Assembly (NCBI RefSeq): GCF_023856365.1
Contig: NC_064533.1
Span: forward strand, 30,614,118-30,678,117
Length of the DNA stretch: 64,000 nt
Reading direction: 5' to 3'
DNA from: Brienomyrus brachyistius
Taxonomy: Eukaryota; Chordata; Actinopteri; Osteoglossiformes; Mormyridae
Of this stretch, positions 49,162 through 61,875 are shown piece by piece. Numbering within the stretch: position 1 is the stretch's first letter; every line of letters begins with the position of its first letter. Position numbers and translations under genes: made by a program. The notes beneath the pieces are model-generated. The model had not been told where the DNA came from. It did not search any database and worked only from the letters and a program-made list of their open reading frames with translations.

Positions 49162-51849
49162 ACGACATAAAACAGGTACACAAGAATACAAGTATGGTCA
49201 AGTATAGACATTGAGATACACCCTAGTTCTGGGTGAGCCATCGCAGTGCCTCACTGTAGACCAGCCATTCAGAGCAGAGCTCATCAATACATTAATGAAG
49301 TCATCAAAAATGGCACCGGAGAACAATTTAAAATATTGAAAACGAATGCATGCTATGACATCTTCAAAAGTTACTGAGAGAAACGCAAGATTTCCCGGTC
49401 ACAAAGACATCTGAGATGTGAGTCACGCTGGTTGCCGAGGCAAAGATGCATGGCATACCCAAGCCAAGACTTTTAATATTAAAGATTTACTATATACTTA
49501 CACCAACAAATATCATGTATCCATCCATCCATCCATCCATTTTCCAAACTGCTTATCCTACTGGGTCGCGGGGTATCCGGAACTAATGAACTAATGGGCA
49601 CGAGGCAGGGAACAACCCAGGATGGGGGGCAGCCCATCGCAGGGCACACTCACACACCATTCACTCACACATGCACACCTACAGGCAATTTAGCAACACC
49701 AATTAGCCTCAGTATGTCTTTGGACTGTAAAACATGCATGGGGAGAACATGCAAACTCCGCACACATGTGACCCAGGCGGAGACTCAAACCTGGGTCCCA
49801 GAGGGGTGAGGCAATAGTGCTAACCACTGCACCACCATGCCGCCCCGCCAGCGGACATAAAATCTTTATTTAAGGTGACACACTTGGAATGTTGTTTGGA
49901 TAATTTGAAGGAAATAAAAAATCTCATGTTTTTGGAAGGTTATCATTTATTGGGTTTTCAGAATAGTACTGGACTTATGGGAAAACTAATCTTGTTCTCC
50001 GTGACTTCTAAACGTGTGTTTATTGCAGTATAATAACATCTGCCATCCGCACTGATTAATAAAATAAACGATGATCTCATTTATACAATACGCAGAATTG
50101 TAGACGTAAAACGGGGGGAAAACGAGAGAATTCAATTCTTATCTCATCCACAAGATGACACCAGAGCTTTGCACAGTAAACGAACACTAACGTAAATCAC
50201 AAGTTTCGCTTTTTTAGTATCAGGGTTACATTTTTTTTACTCAAATGAACTTCGAGATAAACCCATTTGTGCAAAGGATATTTATTTGAAAACTAAGCAC
50301 CATCTTGTGATGCTGAAAAAAATGGAATATGAGAACATCCATCTATGAATGCATTGACTCATTTCCAGTTATCTGTTTACCTTGTTCCGGTTTGGGTAAA
50401 TCTGGTAAGGAATACCATTAAACCCCATCGTGGGATTAAGAATCCTTAGTAGTTATCTTATTCTAGAACAGGTACGCCAACAGGTCACAATTCTTAGTAC
50501 GAATGTACATTTCACCTTAAAATGTGAAAACATTGATGTTTGACATTGCATATTCAATAACACACCTTCTAAAACTCGGATGGATTGCAATGCTTGCCTG
50601 TATAAAAGCAAATAAACACAATATTGTCGGTGTGTGGAGTATGTGTTTTCAAGCAGAAAAAAGACCTTTGCTCCTTAATGGAGAAATGAAAACAGAAGCC
50701 GTAATTTAAGCTGCAGAGATGCCTGAAAAAGTTAACTGATTAAGACAGTGTGCATTATATCTGAAGGTTCATTCTCCAGCGTGGCATCGTAGGGAGTAGA
50801 CTACATCTATCCGGGGGAAGCTGAAACAGCTGATTTACCCTAGTTCACCCGAAAACTTCCAGCTAAAGAATATATTATTCCGTAAAACAAGTCATCCAAA
50901 TTACTTTTTCTCTGACTGGGAGAAAGCTTTATGCATAACCGAGATAAAAAGACCCAGCTCTCCAATTTTTGCAGAAATCCTGGATTATTGTGCGTTTCCG
51001 TGACAGTCTGGAGTCCCCCTTCACTGCTTACTGTTTGAGGTTTTGTATTTCGGATTTACTGCTGTTCAACAAACGCTGAAAAATACCGATGTCGTCCTTC
51101 AAGGGGGGGAAATAGAGTACGGAAGTTTTAATCACACAAATGGATTAAGTATTGCTATTTTGAAATACATGGAGAGGAGACTGAAAGAGATGGGACAGCA
51201 GGTATGTAAAGTAAATTTACTGCGTTCTGCATCTGCGTATACCAGTAACCAACAACAAGTCTTGCGCTAATTTAGTCTTGTATGAAACATTTTTTAAAAT
51301 TTTATCTTGTAACATTGTATGTGCCCCTCGAGATCGTTGTCATAACTGGTAAACAAAATAATAACTGCCCGCGTGTCTTGTCAACAGAAGGCTTCGTTTT
51401 CATCAATATCGTGTTGCATTTTATAATGTAATGTTCACTCAGAATGAGCTGTTCAACCCTATTTTCTTTCTTTGTTCGCGTCTTCTTCTTCTTATATTAT
51501 TATTATTGTTATTATTATTATTATTATTATTATTGGTAGTAGTAGTATTAGTAGTAAATAAAGTAAAACACGTTTGTGTGTTTGCGGCACCATCACATTA
51601 ATCTAGAACATAAAGAAATACGATCTTTCTAAGTGAAATGGAAAGTACTCGTAGTTATTTATATTGTTCTTAAAGACTGTCCTTAACTTCCTAAGGTCCC
51701 TATTCTCAGATCTGTGCTAAGGCGAATTGTCTCGTGAACAGTTATGTGCCAAACTGCCAGGCTTAGCTGACTAGATGTTTGGTGCTGGAGGATTGAGGAT
51801 GTTCCATGTGATTTGATGTCGGTCAGTTGTGGTATTGCCAGAAAATTCA

Positions 51850-51850
<1 letters not shown>
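49162..51850. other. No gene seen; flank of LTR element and AT-rich DNA
   Basis: Apart from the SINE at 49508-49846 I found nothing assignable. The sequence at 46320-46685 and 49162-49490 is the pre-insertion locus split by the LTR element. A short open stretch before a consensus-like donor (CAG|GTATGT at 51202) was examined and rejected as a gene. An AT-trinucleotide (TTA) run lies at about 51496-51535. Confidence 0.5.
49508..49846 (-). mobile_element. TGGATGG-tailed SINE, near full-length
   Basis: On the + strand it starts with a (ATCC)n tail 'tatccatccatccatccatc' and ends with the reverse of the tRNA-like head ('tgctaaccactgcaccacca'). It has a small internal deletion near 49580 and another near 49735 relative to the 29988 copy. 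The B-box complement 'ctcaaacctgggtccc' is slightly changed. Confidence 0.88.

Positions 51851-51851
<1 letters not shown>

Positions 51852-51930
<79 letters not shown>
51852..51930. repeat. (CA)n microsatellite, about 39 units
   Basis: A perfect CA tract of about 79 bp is followed directly by copy 3 of the CA-associated dispersed repeat (51952-52200). That repeat is in turn followed by another CA run (52211-52241). Confidence 0.97.
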
Positions 51931-51935
<5 letters not shown>

Positions 51936-51951
51936 TGTAGGGTATACTTAT

Positions 51952-52208
51952 CCTTATGGAGTCCGCTCATTCACTTCTATGAGAAAAATGCTAACGCTAA
52001 CTATGACAACCTTAACCCCCACCCTGCCCTAACCATAACCATAAGTAACCAAGCAAAATACAAGAGTTTTTGCATTTTTAGTTTTTTCCTAGCAGTCACT
52101 GATTTTTATAAAATAGAGTTTTCCCTTATGAGGACCAGGAAACGGGTCCCCATAAGGGAAAAAAACGGATATTTATCACGTTATGAGGACATTGGATAGG
52201 TATACCCG

Positions 52209-52241
<33 letters not shown>
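51952..52241 (+). repeat. CA-associated dispersed repeat, copy 3
   Basis: Matches 3222-3470 in order: 'cattcacttctatgagaaaa', 'taaccataagtaaccaagca', 'gcagtcactgatttttataa', 'gaggaccaggaaacgggtcc'. CA tracts flank it on both sides. Class unknown and no coding potential. Confidence 0.8.
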
Positions 52242-52242
<1 letters not shown>

Positions 52243-52949
52243 AAAATTGTTTTGGCTGCATAACTATGAACAGCTGTTTCTGTTTATTTCAGAAATATTA
52301 TACAGTAGTATAGTATAAATATTAAAGTATAACTTCCATACAGTATATGGCAACCTTCATTTAAAAATTTTTTGCAAATATTTACAAGGTTGTAATTTGT
52401 ATGATATTTAAGGTCAATCAAAATGTCATAATATCAATGGTATTAGAAATAATAAATGAAAGACTTCTATCCTGGCTTAGGGACTGTTTGAAATAATGGA
52501 TAAATGATCACCTTTAAACTTTCTTTAACTTCTTTATTAAATAATCAGAATTATTATATACATATCTGTAATACTGCACTAGGTGCATTTTTGCTTAACT
52601 GGAGAGTGGATCAATACAGACATTTACAGACAACCAGAAAATGATAAAGGTCTGTTTAGTTAGTGCTCCACAGCCTGTGATTGAACACAGCCCATTATAG
52701 CTGTTTGATGTCATCATGTCTTTTACAGGGATAAGTATAGTACTTACCTGTTCATCATAACAACACTATTAATTTTCAGTACCAAGCAGACAAGCTCAAC
52801 CCTCATAAATGAATCAGTGTTGTGGTAAGTTTGTCTCACATATTGGATACTGTTCTCCAACAACTGAGGACAGCTAACTCCTTAACAGTTTGCATTATAT
52901 GTTGCTCCATCTATTGTTATTTAGGGAATCTATTTTTTAGTCTGGAAAT

Positions 52950-53165
52950 TCATCTATCCATTTTCCATAGCCACTTTTCCCGTAAAGGGTTATGATGAGC
53001 CCGGAGCCATCCCAAGCAGACGGACATGAGAGAGGGATGCCAGCCTATTGCAAGGCAGTCCCACCCGCACACATACAGCAATTTGGAGACTCCGCTCCAT
53101 TTTATTGCATGTTTCTGGGCTGTGGGAGGAAAGCACAGTACCCGGAGGAAACTCCCACCCCCTAG
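52950..53165 (-). mobile_element. Old SINE-like copy, tail end left
   Basis: The order of the parts resembles the TGGATGG-tailed SINE read on the minus strand: 'atctatccattttccatagc', 'gcagacggacatgagagagg', 'catgtttctgggctgtggga', 'agtacccggaggaaactccc'. It is heavily diverged and truncated before the tRNA-like head. It may be a related subfamily. Confidence 0.55.
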
Positions 53166-53189
53166 AATTTTATTAATTGATACTATATT

Positions 53190-53447
53190 TGTCATGATCA
53201 CCGGTGATTAAAGCGGTGATCACTCGGGCAGGCGGGCAAGGAACAGGCAAGCAGGCTAAAATCGCGGAAAACGGGGGTTTATTTGGCAGACTAGGGCAGG
53301 ACGAAACACTGGCATTGACAACATCAATGATGGACAAGGAACCAACGCAAGACATGGACTGAAATACACAAGACTGGGCTAACATAATCAGACACAGCTG
53401 GGTACGATCAGGGAAGCACACGTGGATAATCAGGGGGATAATCATTG
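53190..53447 (-). mobile_element. Solo LTR, related to the proline-rich element's LTR
   Basis: On the minus strand this reads 'cctgatcgtacccagctgtg', 'gtatttcagtccatgtcttg', 'ttgtccatcattgatgtt' and 'aaataaacccccgttttcc', and ends in ATGACA. These phrases occur in the same order in the 295-bp LTRs at 46691 and 48862. The Tc1-like element starting at about 53448 truncates its left (minus-strand 5') end. Confidence 0.8.
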
Positions 53448-54853
53448 GACAGTCTGGAATAGTCCGATTTGGATGTAATGTGGCACATGTGCAGACCAGC
53501 AATGGGTATGTAAATGATTCGATTTGCAAGGAGCTTGCACGTCTGTAGTCACCAGACACAGAGGAAACAAAGGATGCATTATACAGCATTTCCAGCACTT
53601 GACAGAGTTTGATAGGGGTCACATTGTGGGTTTGCATGAGGTCGGTGGTTGTATCATGCAGTTGTCCAGCATGTGGGGCATATAGATGTCACAGTCGCCT
53701 GATGTTGGAACCAGTGGGCATGTGAGGGCACCCAAACACATCGTGATAGTTGCGGTCGCCCAAGACAGACCACACCAAGGGAGAATCGTCGTATTGTTCC
53801 ACAAACATTACAGAATCCCATTACATTTTCCCCATGCCATCTGGACAGAGGTATATATAGGTATATCTACAACACTCTGTGTCATCCTGCACCATGTCTC
53901 GATGACTGGCATCAGTCAGACTATGGGTTCACCGTCCCAAGCGTAGGCTGCTGTTAAGACCAGCGCAAAGATGGCTACATTTGGAGTGGTGCCATAACCG
54001 GGAGACATGTACTGATGATGAATGGCATCATACCATGTTCAACGATGAATCTTGGTTCTGCATTACCATAGACGACCGTTGTGTGTGTATCTCAGCACCG
54101 AGGAGAGAGGACCAGTCCTGCTAATGTTGTGAAGAGACACACTGGCATTACTCCTGGCATCATGGTGTGGGGAGCCATAGGGTATGACATCATAGTGTAG
54201 GAAGCCATAGGGTATGACATCATGGTGTGGGGAGCCATAGGGTATGACATCATGGTGTGGGGAGCCATAGGGTATGACATCATGGTGTGGGGAGCCATAG
54301 TGTATGACTTCAGGTCGTCTCTGGTAGTGATTCGGGGGACCCTGACAGCACATCGCTACGTCAGTGACATCCTGCATCCACATACCTTACTGCTCCTGAG
54401 ACAGCACCCTGGTACAGTCTTTCAACAAGACAACGCCCTTCCCCACACGGCACATGTGTCTATGGACTGCCTGCATCATGTTGAGGTCCTTCTGTGGCCA
54501 GCCAGGTCCCCCGATCTTTCCCCAACCGAACATTTGTAGGATCAGCTCAGACCCAGAGCCAGTCTGCAGGATCTCGAGGGCCAGTTACAACAGCTGTTGA
54601 TCAACTTGCCGCAGGAGAGGATACAATAGCTGTACGACTCCCTTCCACACTGTATTGCCACATGTATCCATGCCTGGGGGGATGCCACACCCTACTGACA
54701 TGGGACCAGCAGTGTGCCCATACTGCCAACTTGTCCGTTTGATCTGATATTATAATCATTGCGATACAGTCACATGACCTTTCATCACATGCAGATTCAT
54801 TTCATTTCTACCACTCCATCTGGGTGCTTAACTTTTTTTGTCACTGAGTGTAT
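53448..54853 (+). pseudogene. Tc1-like transposon with decayed transposase and internal tandem amplification
   Basis: The + strand carries pieces of a DD34E transposase in order. These are 'LTEFDRGHIVGLHEVGG' (N-terminal helix-turn-helix region, near 53596), 'IMVWGAIGYD', and 'FQQDNALPHTAHV' then 'LLWPARSPDLSPTEHL' (catalytic region, about 54418-54537). Stops and frame changes interrupt it. Four extra tandem copies of a 30-bp unit encoding GYDIMVWGAI lie at 54181-54300. The right end reads 'tttttttgtcactgagtgta'. It is inactive and belongs to a different Tc1 lineage from the copies at 18062 and 21628. Confidence 0.87.
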
Positions 54854-55172
54854 ATATGTATGGTAAAAATATGTATATATTTGTTAAACCACATATTTGA
54901 TACTGATCTTCGTGAACTCGTGGTAAAGTCTAGACCCAATGAATGTCAAGATACATTTCCATCGATGACAAATATGCCTACCACATACATGCAAATCCAG
55001 TTTATATTTTCCTGGACCAGAAATAGACCAACAAAGAATGACAGATACAAAGAAAAACTGAATTCATTCCTAAAGATGAGAGCTAGTGTACATTGAATTT
55101 GTTTTTATTAATGTACAAGTAATGTACAAGTTTATGTTACTGCACCTGAGAATTCTGCAGTAATTAAGTAAT

Positions 55173-55400
55173 TAGGGGCAGTGCGTGGCGCAGTGCGCCT
55201 GCAATCAGAAGGTCACTGGTTTAAACCCAGCCTTAGCACATCTGTTGGTCCTTGAGTAAGGTCCTTAACCCCCAGCTCCCTGGGTGCTGCTACAAGTGGC
55301 AGCCCTTCACGGACAGCTTACGCTCCAAAGAGCAAGTTGAGGGAGGTGGAAAGACAATTTCCCCACAGGGATCAATCAATAAATTATCAATTATTATTAT
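55173..55400 (+). mobile_element. tRNA-derived SINE (third family) with ATT tail
   Basis: It begins 'ggggcagtgcgtggcgcagt', with an A-box-like 'tggcgcagtgcgcc' and a B-box-like 'ggtttaaaccc'. It continues 'ttgagtaaggtccttaaccc' and 'gacaatttccccacagggat', and ends in an (ATT)n tail. Head, body and tail are in the order expected for a complete tRNA SINE. No protein is encoded. Confidence 0.8.
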
Positions 55401-56053
55401 TATTTTCTAAGGTAACTGTTTGCTATGGAAGCATTTTAGTGTGGTTTGAAATGGTTCTGTTAACCCTTGGTAACATACAGCTTCAAATGTCCACAATTTT
55501 AGCCAGATAAACTGGGAATACAGAGTTGATTTTTAAAAAAGGTGTATAAAATCACCACCACTTTAGTATTCAAAGCAATATGATCAGGGGGAGCAATGTC
55601 AGGTACTGGGGGTGGGGTCAGAGTCCTGAATAAGCTGCTCTGTATATTAATATATTAGTCATCATACGTATTTGGGTGATTCTCATGAAACTATCAACCT
55701 CATTTCCAAAACCTCTGTATCATTACTTCAACAAGTCTCTATTTAATGTTAGTTTGATGAATATCAGTTTGCTTATAAATGCATGTCTAGAATCTTATGT
55801 TGTGTTCGATCAGGTTTGCCACATTATTTTGAAAATATGAAAAATATTAGATTGTAGATTCCAGAAGGTATTGCGGTATTGACAGAAATCAGTCCAAATT
55901 AAATAATAATGTTAATTTTAAAATATGCATTATTTCTGAATTTCAAGAAATTGAGCATGACAGTTAATGAGCATGACTGTTAATTAGCAATTTTTAAAAA
56001 TGTGAAAATGTATTGGCTTTCTTAATGGGCTTGATGTTTTGAGATTGTTGTGT

Positions 56054-57910
56054 TTAATTGAAGTCGAAACAAAGGAACAGGCAGCAACGCAGGTTGACAT
56101 TACAATGACCAGACTGGGGAAACAAACTGAAACGCAGATTAACTACATTGGTCTAAGGACGGCAATAGGAAACAACTGGTGAACACGAGGAATCCACATG
56201 AGGGGGCGGGTTAACGAGGGGGCGTGGCACAAGGGAGGAGTGGACGACCGGGGCATGACAGGACCCCACCCCCCCCAAAGGCGCGCACTCTGGGCACTCC
56301 AAGGGGAGTGAAGCGACGGCGACACAACAGCATCTGGGGAGACAAAAGCAACAACATCAACAGGGTACCGGGAACAGCACAGACACACAGAATTGGCACA
56401 AGGAGGACAACTCAAACAATAAGCCACAAACCATGGGGAATGTAGACAAACACAAAGACACCAAAGATGGAAACACAGAACCAAGGAACACTAAAGGGAC
56501 AACCGAGGAACCACACCAGGGAACGAAGGCATGGAGGGATGAGGAGGAAACACAGGGGGCACATAGGGACCAACATGGGACAAAGGCATCAAAAGACGTG
56601 GAGCACAAAAGAACTAGAAGGCACCGAAGGACGAGGGGGAAACATAGAGGGATAAGGGGACTAGAAAGGAATAATGGTGGAGCTGGATGGGGAATAAACA
56701 CAGGGGGTACAAAAGGCACTAGGAGGGAACAACGGTGGAGCAGGACAGGGAATGGACACAGGGAACAAGGGAGCCAAGGGCAAGGGGCATTGGGGAGCTG
56801 AAGGGACCCTCGACGGGCGTAAAGCAGGCGACCATGAGGCCAGAACCGGGGCTGAAGGGGATGCCGAGGGTGGCCACAGCCGGCCCAGACGCAGGTGACC
56901 AATGAGTCGCCAGAGACCGGGCAGCAGCTGGCCCACAAGGCCTTGAAGGGGTCCACTGGGACAGTCAGGGTAATCCCCAAGGGTTCCCACACCAGCTCCT
57001 CCAGCTCCAACAAGGAGGGGGGAGCATCCATCCCCGACATGGGAACCACTGGGGCTGGAGTGTCAGCAGGAGGCATGTTAGCAGGCGGAACTGGGACCTC
57101 ACAGGGTGGCACGCCGTCCATTGGTACGGGATCCACGTAGGGCGGCATGCCTGCTGCCGAGACGGGAACCTCGGGAGGTGATGCATTGGTCACTGGGGCT
57201 GGACCCTCATAGGGTGACGCGGGAACCTCGGGAGGCGGCACATTTGGGCACCTCAGGGACTGGCTCCTGGGGCGCCAGAGCAGGAACCTCAGAGGGCGCT
57301 GCGGGTGGCACTGGGCCAGGAACCACAGTGGGCGCTGTGGGTGGTGCTGGGCGAGGAACCTCGGGTGGTGACGGCACTGGAGCTCCCGGGGGCATAGCAG
57401 GAACCTCGGGCGGTGACGGCACTGGAGGTCCCGGGGGCATAGCAGGAACCTCGGGCGGTGGCCCTGGAGTCTCCGGGGGCACAGCCGGAATGGGTGGCGG
57501 TACTGGGACCTCCGGGGGCACAGCCAAAGCCGCCGGGTCTGGAGTCATGGAGAGTGGTGCAGGGACTACCAGGTCAGGAGCCACGGAGGGTGGTGCAGGG
57601 GCCACCGGATCCGGAACCACAAGGAACGAAGCCACCGGGGGCAGAACAGGAACTGGAGCCAGCAGGGGCAGAACAGGAACCACAGGAGTCCCAGGAACCA
57701 TGGGGAACGAAGGAGGAATTTCGGACGGAGCAGGGATGCCAGGAGTCAGGGGAAAATAAAGGGCTTAATTGAAGTCGAAACAAAGGAACAGGCAGCAACT
57801 CAGGTTGACATTACAATGACCGGACTGGGGAAACAAACTGAAACACTGACTAAATACACTGGACTAAGGGCGGCAATAGGGAACAGCTGGTGAACATGGG
57901 GAATCCAGAC
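56054..57910 (-). mobile_element. Decayed LTR element with proline-rich interior
   Basis: Direct repeats flank it: 'ttaattgaagtcgaaacaaa' and the following 140 bp occur at 56054 and again at 57765. On the minus strand the 3' LTR starts TGTCATGCCC at 56260, preceded by a G-rich polypurine tract (CTTTGGGGGGGG). The 5' LTR is truncated. The interior carries proline-rich frames like those of the element at 46691-49156 and no reverse transcriptase or integrase. This is an older member of the same kind of element. Confidence 0.85.
56357..57701 (-). pseudogene. Proline-rich open frames, broken by a frameshift
   Basis: Two minus-strand frames, 57701-57207 and 57241-56357, overlap in different frames near 57207-57241, as if one reading frame had shifted. 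Both are Pro/Val-rich with repeated 'PPEVPAMPPG' and 'PPEVPVSAAG' type units. The second contains 'APPSLLELEELVWEPLG', which matches the 'APPSLEVEELEWDPSG' motif of the element at 46984-48993 and is followed by a shared polar-to-hydrophobic change. The motif in two diverged elements suggests it was once under selection. The function is unknown. Confidence 0.5.
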
Positions 57911-60900
57911 AGGGAATCTATCAATGATTATAAATTACTGTACAACACTTCAGATCTGGTTATTAATGGCTAAAAAGAAATTTGTTGGTGCAAGTCTTTT
58001 TGAAAACTTCAAGTTTGAAATCTTTGAAACCAAGATTTAATGAGAATCGCCCATTTATGATCACAATCTTAAAGATGCAGTATGTTTATTTGTCATGTTG
58101 TTTTACTAATTTAAAGTAATACAGAATAAACTAAAAAAGTGATTAAAAAAGTTATTTTTAATTGATACAGGTATTGTACATATTGTGTGGTTAAATAGTA
58201 ACATAACATGTAAACATTATAATATATCAAAATGGCTTATCACTACAAATAATATTCTTGTTTATTCATTTCTAAAGTTCTTGTGAAAATGTATTAAAAT
58301 ATCAAAATATTCACAGAGTGCTTCTTACACAAGTCTTACCTCCAGCAGAGTCTATCTAGTAATTGAAGTTTTGGTACCAGAAATCAAGGTGTAATTTAGG
58401 AACATCTCATCTAGTCAAGAAATGAATGTCAGTTATTCAGTTATTCATGAAAATTAACATTTAAGCTGATAAAAACAACATGATTATGAGGGTAAGACTG
58501 ACCTTTTATAAAACTATTCACTTTCAAGAGCTTTTAATAAATTTTGGGACATCAAGAGAAAAAGTTCATATTGAAAGAGGCGGAGCTGCGCTCCGGCAAG
58601 GTGCAATTTGGAAATGAAGAGGTGGAGCTGGTCTTCGGCAAGATGCTATTTTGACATAAGGAGGCGGAGCTGGGCTCCACCAGGCCCGTCTATATTTAAA
58701 CCCTGCATGTGATTTCTTGAATTGCTTTGCTGCTATTTGGATTGTGACCTTATTCTGTACTTTTAAATTTTTCCCAGTAATATTTTTGGCATTAAGCAGA
58801 CAGGTGATTTATAGCACTGTTCCCACTCCCTAGTCGCTGTACCCTCTGCATGCCTGCCTACGCAAAACGAAGGCAATTGACAGAGTCTTATCTTCCCAGT
58901 AGATTTTCATGTAATACTTGATTAGTTTGCAGATTCTGTTTAACCAAATAAGAGTGAGAATTCACCTGAACAGTTAATTTTAGCTGGTCAGGCCAACTGC
59001 AAAATTTTTATTGCATTATTATAGTTTTTTAAAGTGTCAAAAATTAACCCGATGAGTGGATTAGCATAGTCTCCTGACCATTTATCTATCAATACACTTT
59101 CTTCTGGGACACGCCTTCAAGGTTGCTGTCAGAGGTTGAGGTGAAGGTCACAAGGAATTTCAGGTTCAAAAGAGCCAGCCAGGCCCTGAGTGAGTAGAGG
59201 GAACAAACCAAGGTGAGGATCGGTGGAAGGAGGGGTGGGGGTTGGGGTGGACATGTGTGACTCAATGTCACCCTTAGCTGAGCATCTCCGCACTGCTGGC
59301 ATCAGAGAATGTGCTGATTTCACTGCGGTGTAAATGATGCCCCTTCTCAACACCCTCCGGATTGATCTCCCAGTCAGCCTCCCATGCACAGGCTTCTCCG
59401 CAGAGCTATTCCTGGCCTGAGCAGGCCAATTAACAGGTATTCCCAGCAGCTGATGTGTCAGCCCCAAACATCCTGTTGTATGCCTAACAAGAAACGTCTT
59501 AGGGCCAAAGGGATGCATGAAGCCTATCACGTGCGTGGCTTGATCATTTTAACAATGAAAAGAAGAGAAAGCTCCAAGAAGACCTTGACCTTTTAATTTC
59601 CCCAAGGTTAATATTACAGTTGTAGGTAACTAACATTCATAACATTTCATATGCTTTTGTTATTGCTGGACACAAAGTTATGGATATTGAGGTATAATCA
59701 CAGTAGATCATAGTCATTTTCTCCTGGCTTAGAACCTCTTGATTGCAGATTCAGTCCCTTAATAGCTCTGATACCTGCCAAGAGAAGGCAGATTCACAAA
59801 CTCAACAGATTTGTCCATCTTTTTTTGACATTTCTTTTCACTTCCACTACAAGCTCACGTCTTTGATGTTGAGACTGCGAGCTCTTCGCGGTTTTCGATT
59901 TCAGTTTTCTGCAGGAAATAAATAATGAATTGTAAACCACTTGTCAAAATGCAAGGATGCCACATCCCTTTCTCTACATGCATTATGTGAGTTGACTTGA
60001 TAGCAATATGTGAGTGACTGTGGCATTTGCTTGACGTCATGGACACATCCATTAGTGACTTGTCTATACGTATTACCGCTGCCACCGGGCTCCCATTTGT
60101 ATCCTTTTCTAATTTAACCCCGTGTTCACGACACACTGACAATATAAGCAATGGCTTCTCCACAGTGCTTCATCAGTGTAATACGGACCAATCAAGTCTT
60201 GCATATTTTATAAGGTGTGACCATGTTTGTCTCAACCTGCCCATGCATAGTCAGACAAGAATTTATACCATTCAAGCTGTACTGTTGGGTGCAATCACTG
60301 AATGTCCATGTAGAAATCACAAATGTATAGATCCCCAAGCATTGCTGCACACCCAGAAAATCTAAAATAAAATCACATATACAAAGCATAAGGTGGGAAC
60401 ATATGCAAAGATAAAGTGCCTAAGAAATCACTATATAACAAAAGATGTTGGCAGTTCCATTGAGACATTACATCCTTGCACTTTCACTCACATTAATCAG
60501 CTTCTCTTGCATTGTTCTTTGCTTATCAACAAACTAAGATGTTGTATACATCTCTAATAATGCCCTTTGACATCTTTTGAGTGAAACTTGAATTGTCTTC
60601 CTCTCTATCTCATTGGGCTCACGCACTGGTTCTGTCTCCCCATGCTTCTTATCCGCCCTGTCAGATGTTTTCTGGTCATTGTTATCCTGTTTCACGCTGA
60701 TGGTGTGCATCAATTTACCGCAGTACCGTCGTCTGCCTTATCTCCCCTCTGCTACAGTTGTTCTCCCGGATGTCTGAATGCGGTGTGTCAACAGTGCTTG
60801 CTCACAAGCCAGAATTTCTCATTTTTCTAAATAAGAATTAATTCCAGACAAGAGCCGTTCATTTATCAGTGTGCTTAATTATAATATCCAGCCATCTTCA

Positions 60901-60946
60901 ACATGCTTATTTTGGTCAGGGAAGCAGGGGCTTAAATGTATTAGAT

Positions 60947-61098
60947 CAGTGTTTTCCAACCCAGTCCTTGAGGGCCACTAGACAGTCCAAATTTTTGTTC
61001 CAGGAGCTGGAAGGGAGCGAAAATGTGGACTGTCTTGCAAGGAGCTGGAAAGGAGCAAAAAATTTTTACTGTTGGGGTCCCCAGGACCAGGTTTACTG
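60947..61098. mobile_element. hAT-type miniature transposon 4, perfect 8-bp duplication
   Basis: A 152-bp element begins CAGTGTTTTCCAACCC and ends CCAGGTTTACTG, flanked by a perfect 8-bp duplication TATTAGAT (60939-60946 and 61099-61106). It shares the 'gactgtct' and 'ggagctggaagggagc' core with the elements at 7348 and 7720. Non-autonomous. Confidence 0.92.
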
Positions 61099-61875
61099 TA
61101 TTAGATAAACTGATCAATAAAAGACTAATCTAAAGTCCAGACAACTGCATCATTGATGTTTTAACTCAGATATGGAAATCGATGTCCTATAAAAAAATAT
61201 TTGATAGATGTTGATGAGCAGAAGTCCTTCTCATCGGAATTTGAAAGCACTGATTGTTAGAGGTGTTCCTCATTTCTGGCCTCACTCACCTGATGACACA
61301 TTGTTGCTCCATGGATTCTGGAAAAGTTCTGTCACACAACAACAGGCTCAGTGTTATTCCCCCTCCCCGATTTTGGGGAAGCCAAAACACATTTTTTGTA
61401 AGAGCTTTCCAGCTAACAGGAAACGTTCACAGAACTTTAGCCAACGTTAAGTGACGGTCATCTCAAAGTTGGCAGACAATGTCCCTACTATAATGTTAAT
61501 GTAACATTATTTCCACATTTTGCATAAAAAAAATGTCAGTATGACAAAATTACCCGAACAGCCTTTTAACCCAATTAATGTTGAAAAATATTGTTCTATA
61601 ATAAAATATAATTTTATAAAACTGCAATAAGTGTATACTATGAACATGGGATCCAGCCTTGAACCCATGATCTTTGAGAAATGCCAGTGTAATCTGCTGC
61701 TTTACCATCTCCTTTGTTTATTTTCATAAATGCTGTATTTGTTTTGCAAGACAAATCCGAGTTTTAATATAGGCTACTTCATTGCTGCTTAATTAATGCT
61801 TGTACAGTTGGACATTTACTGAAATTATTCTCGTGCTTAAAAGTACGGCAATACAGTAGATGCCCGTAAGGTTTG

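Noticed and set aside
51043..51270. 75-codon open frame with a consensus-like donor CAG|GTATGT at 51202
   Set aside because: No residues resemble a family I know, no upstream CpG-rich promoter and no partner exon were found; a chance donor is more likely.
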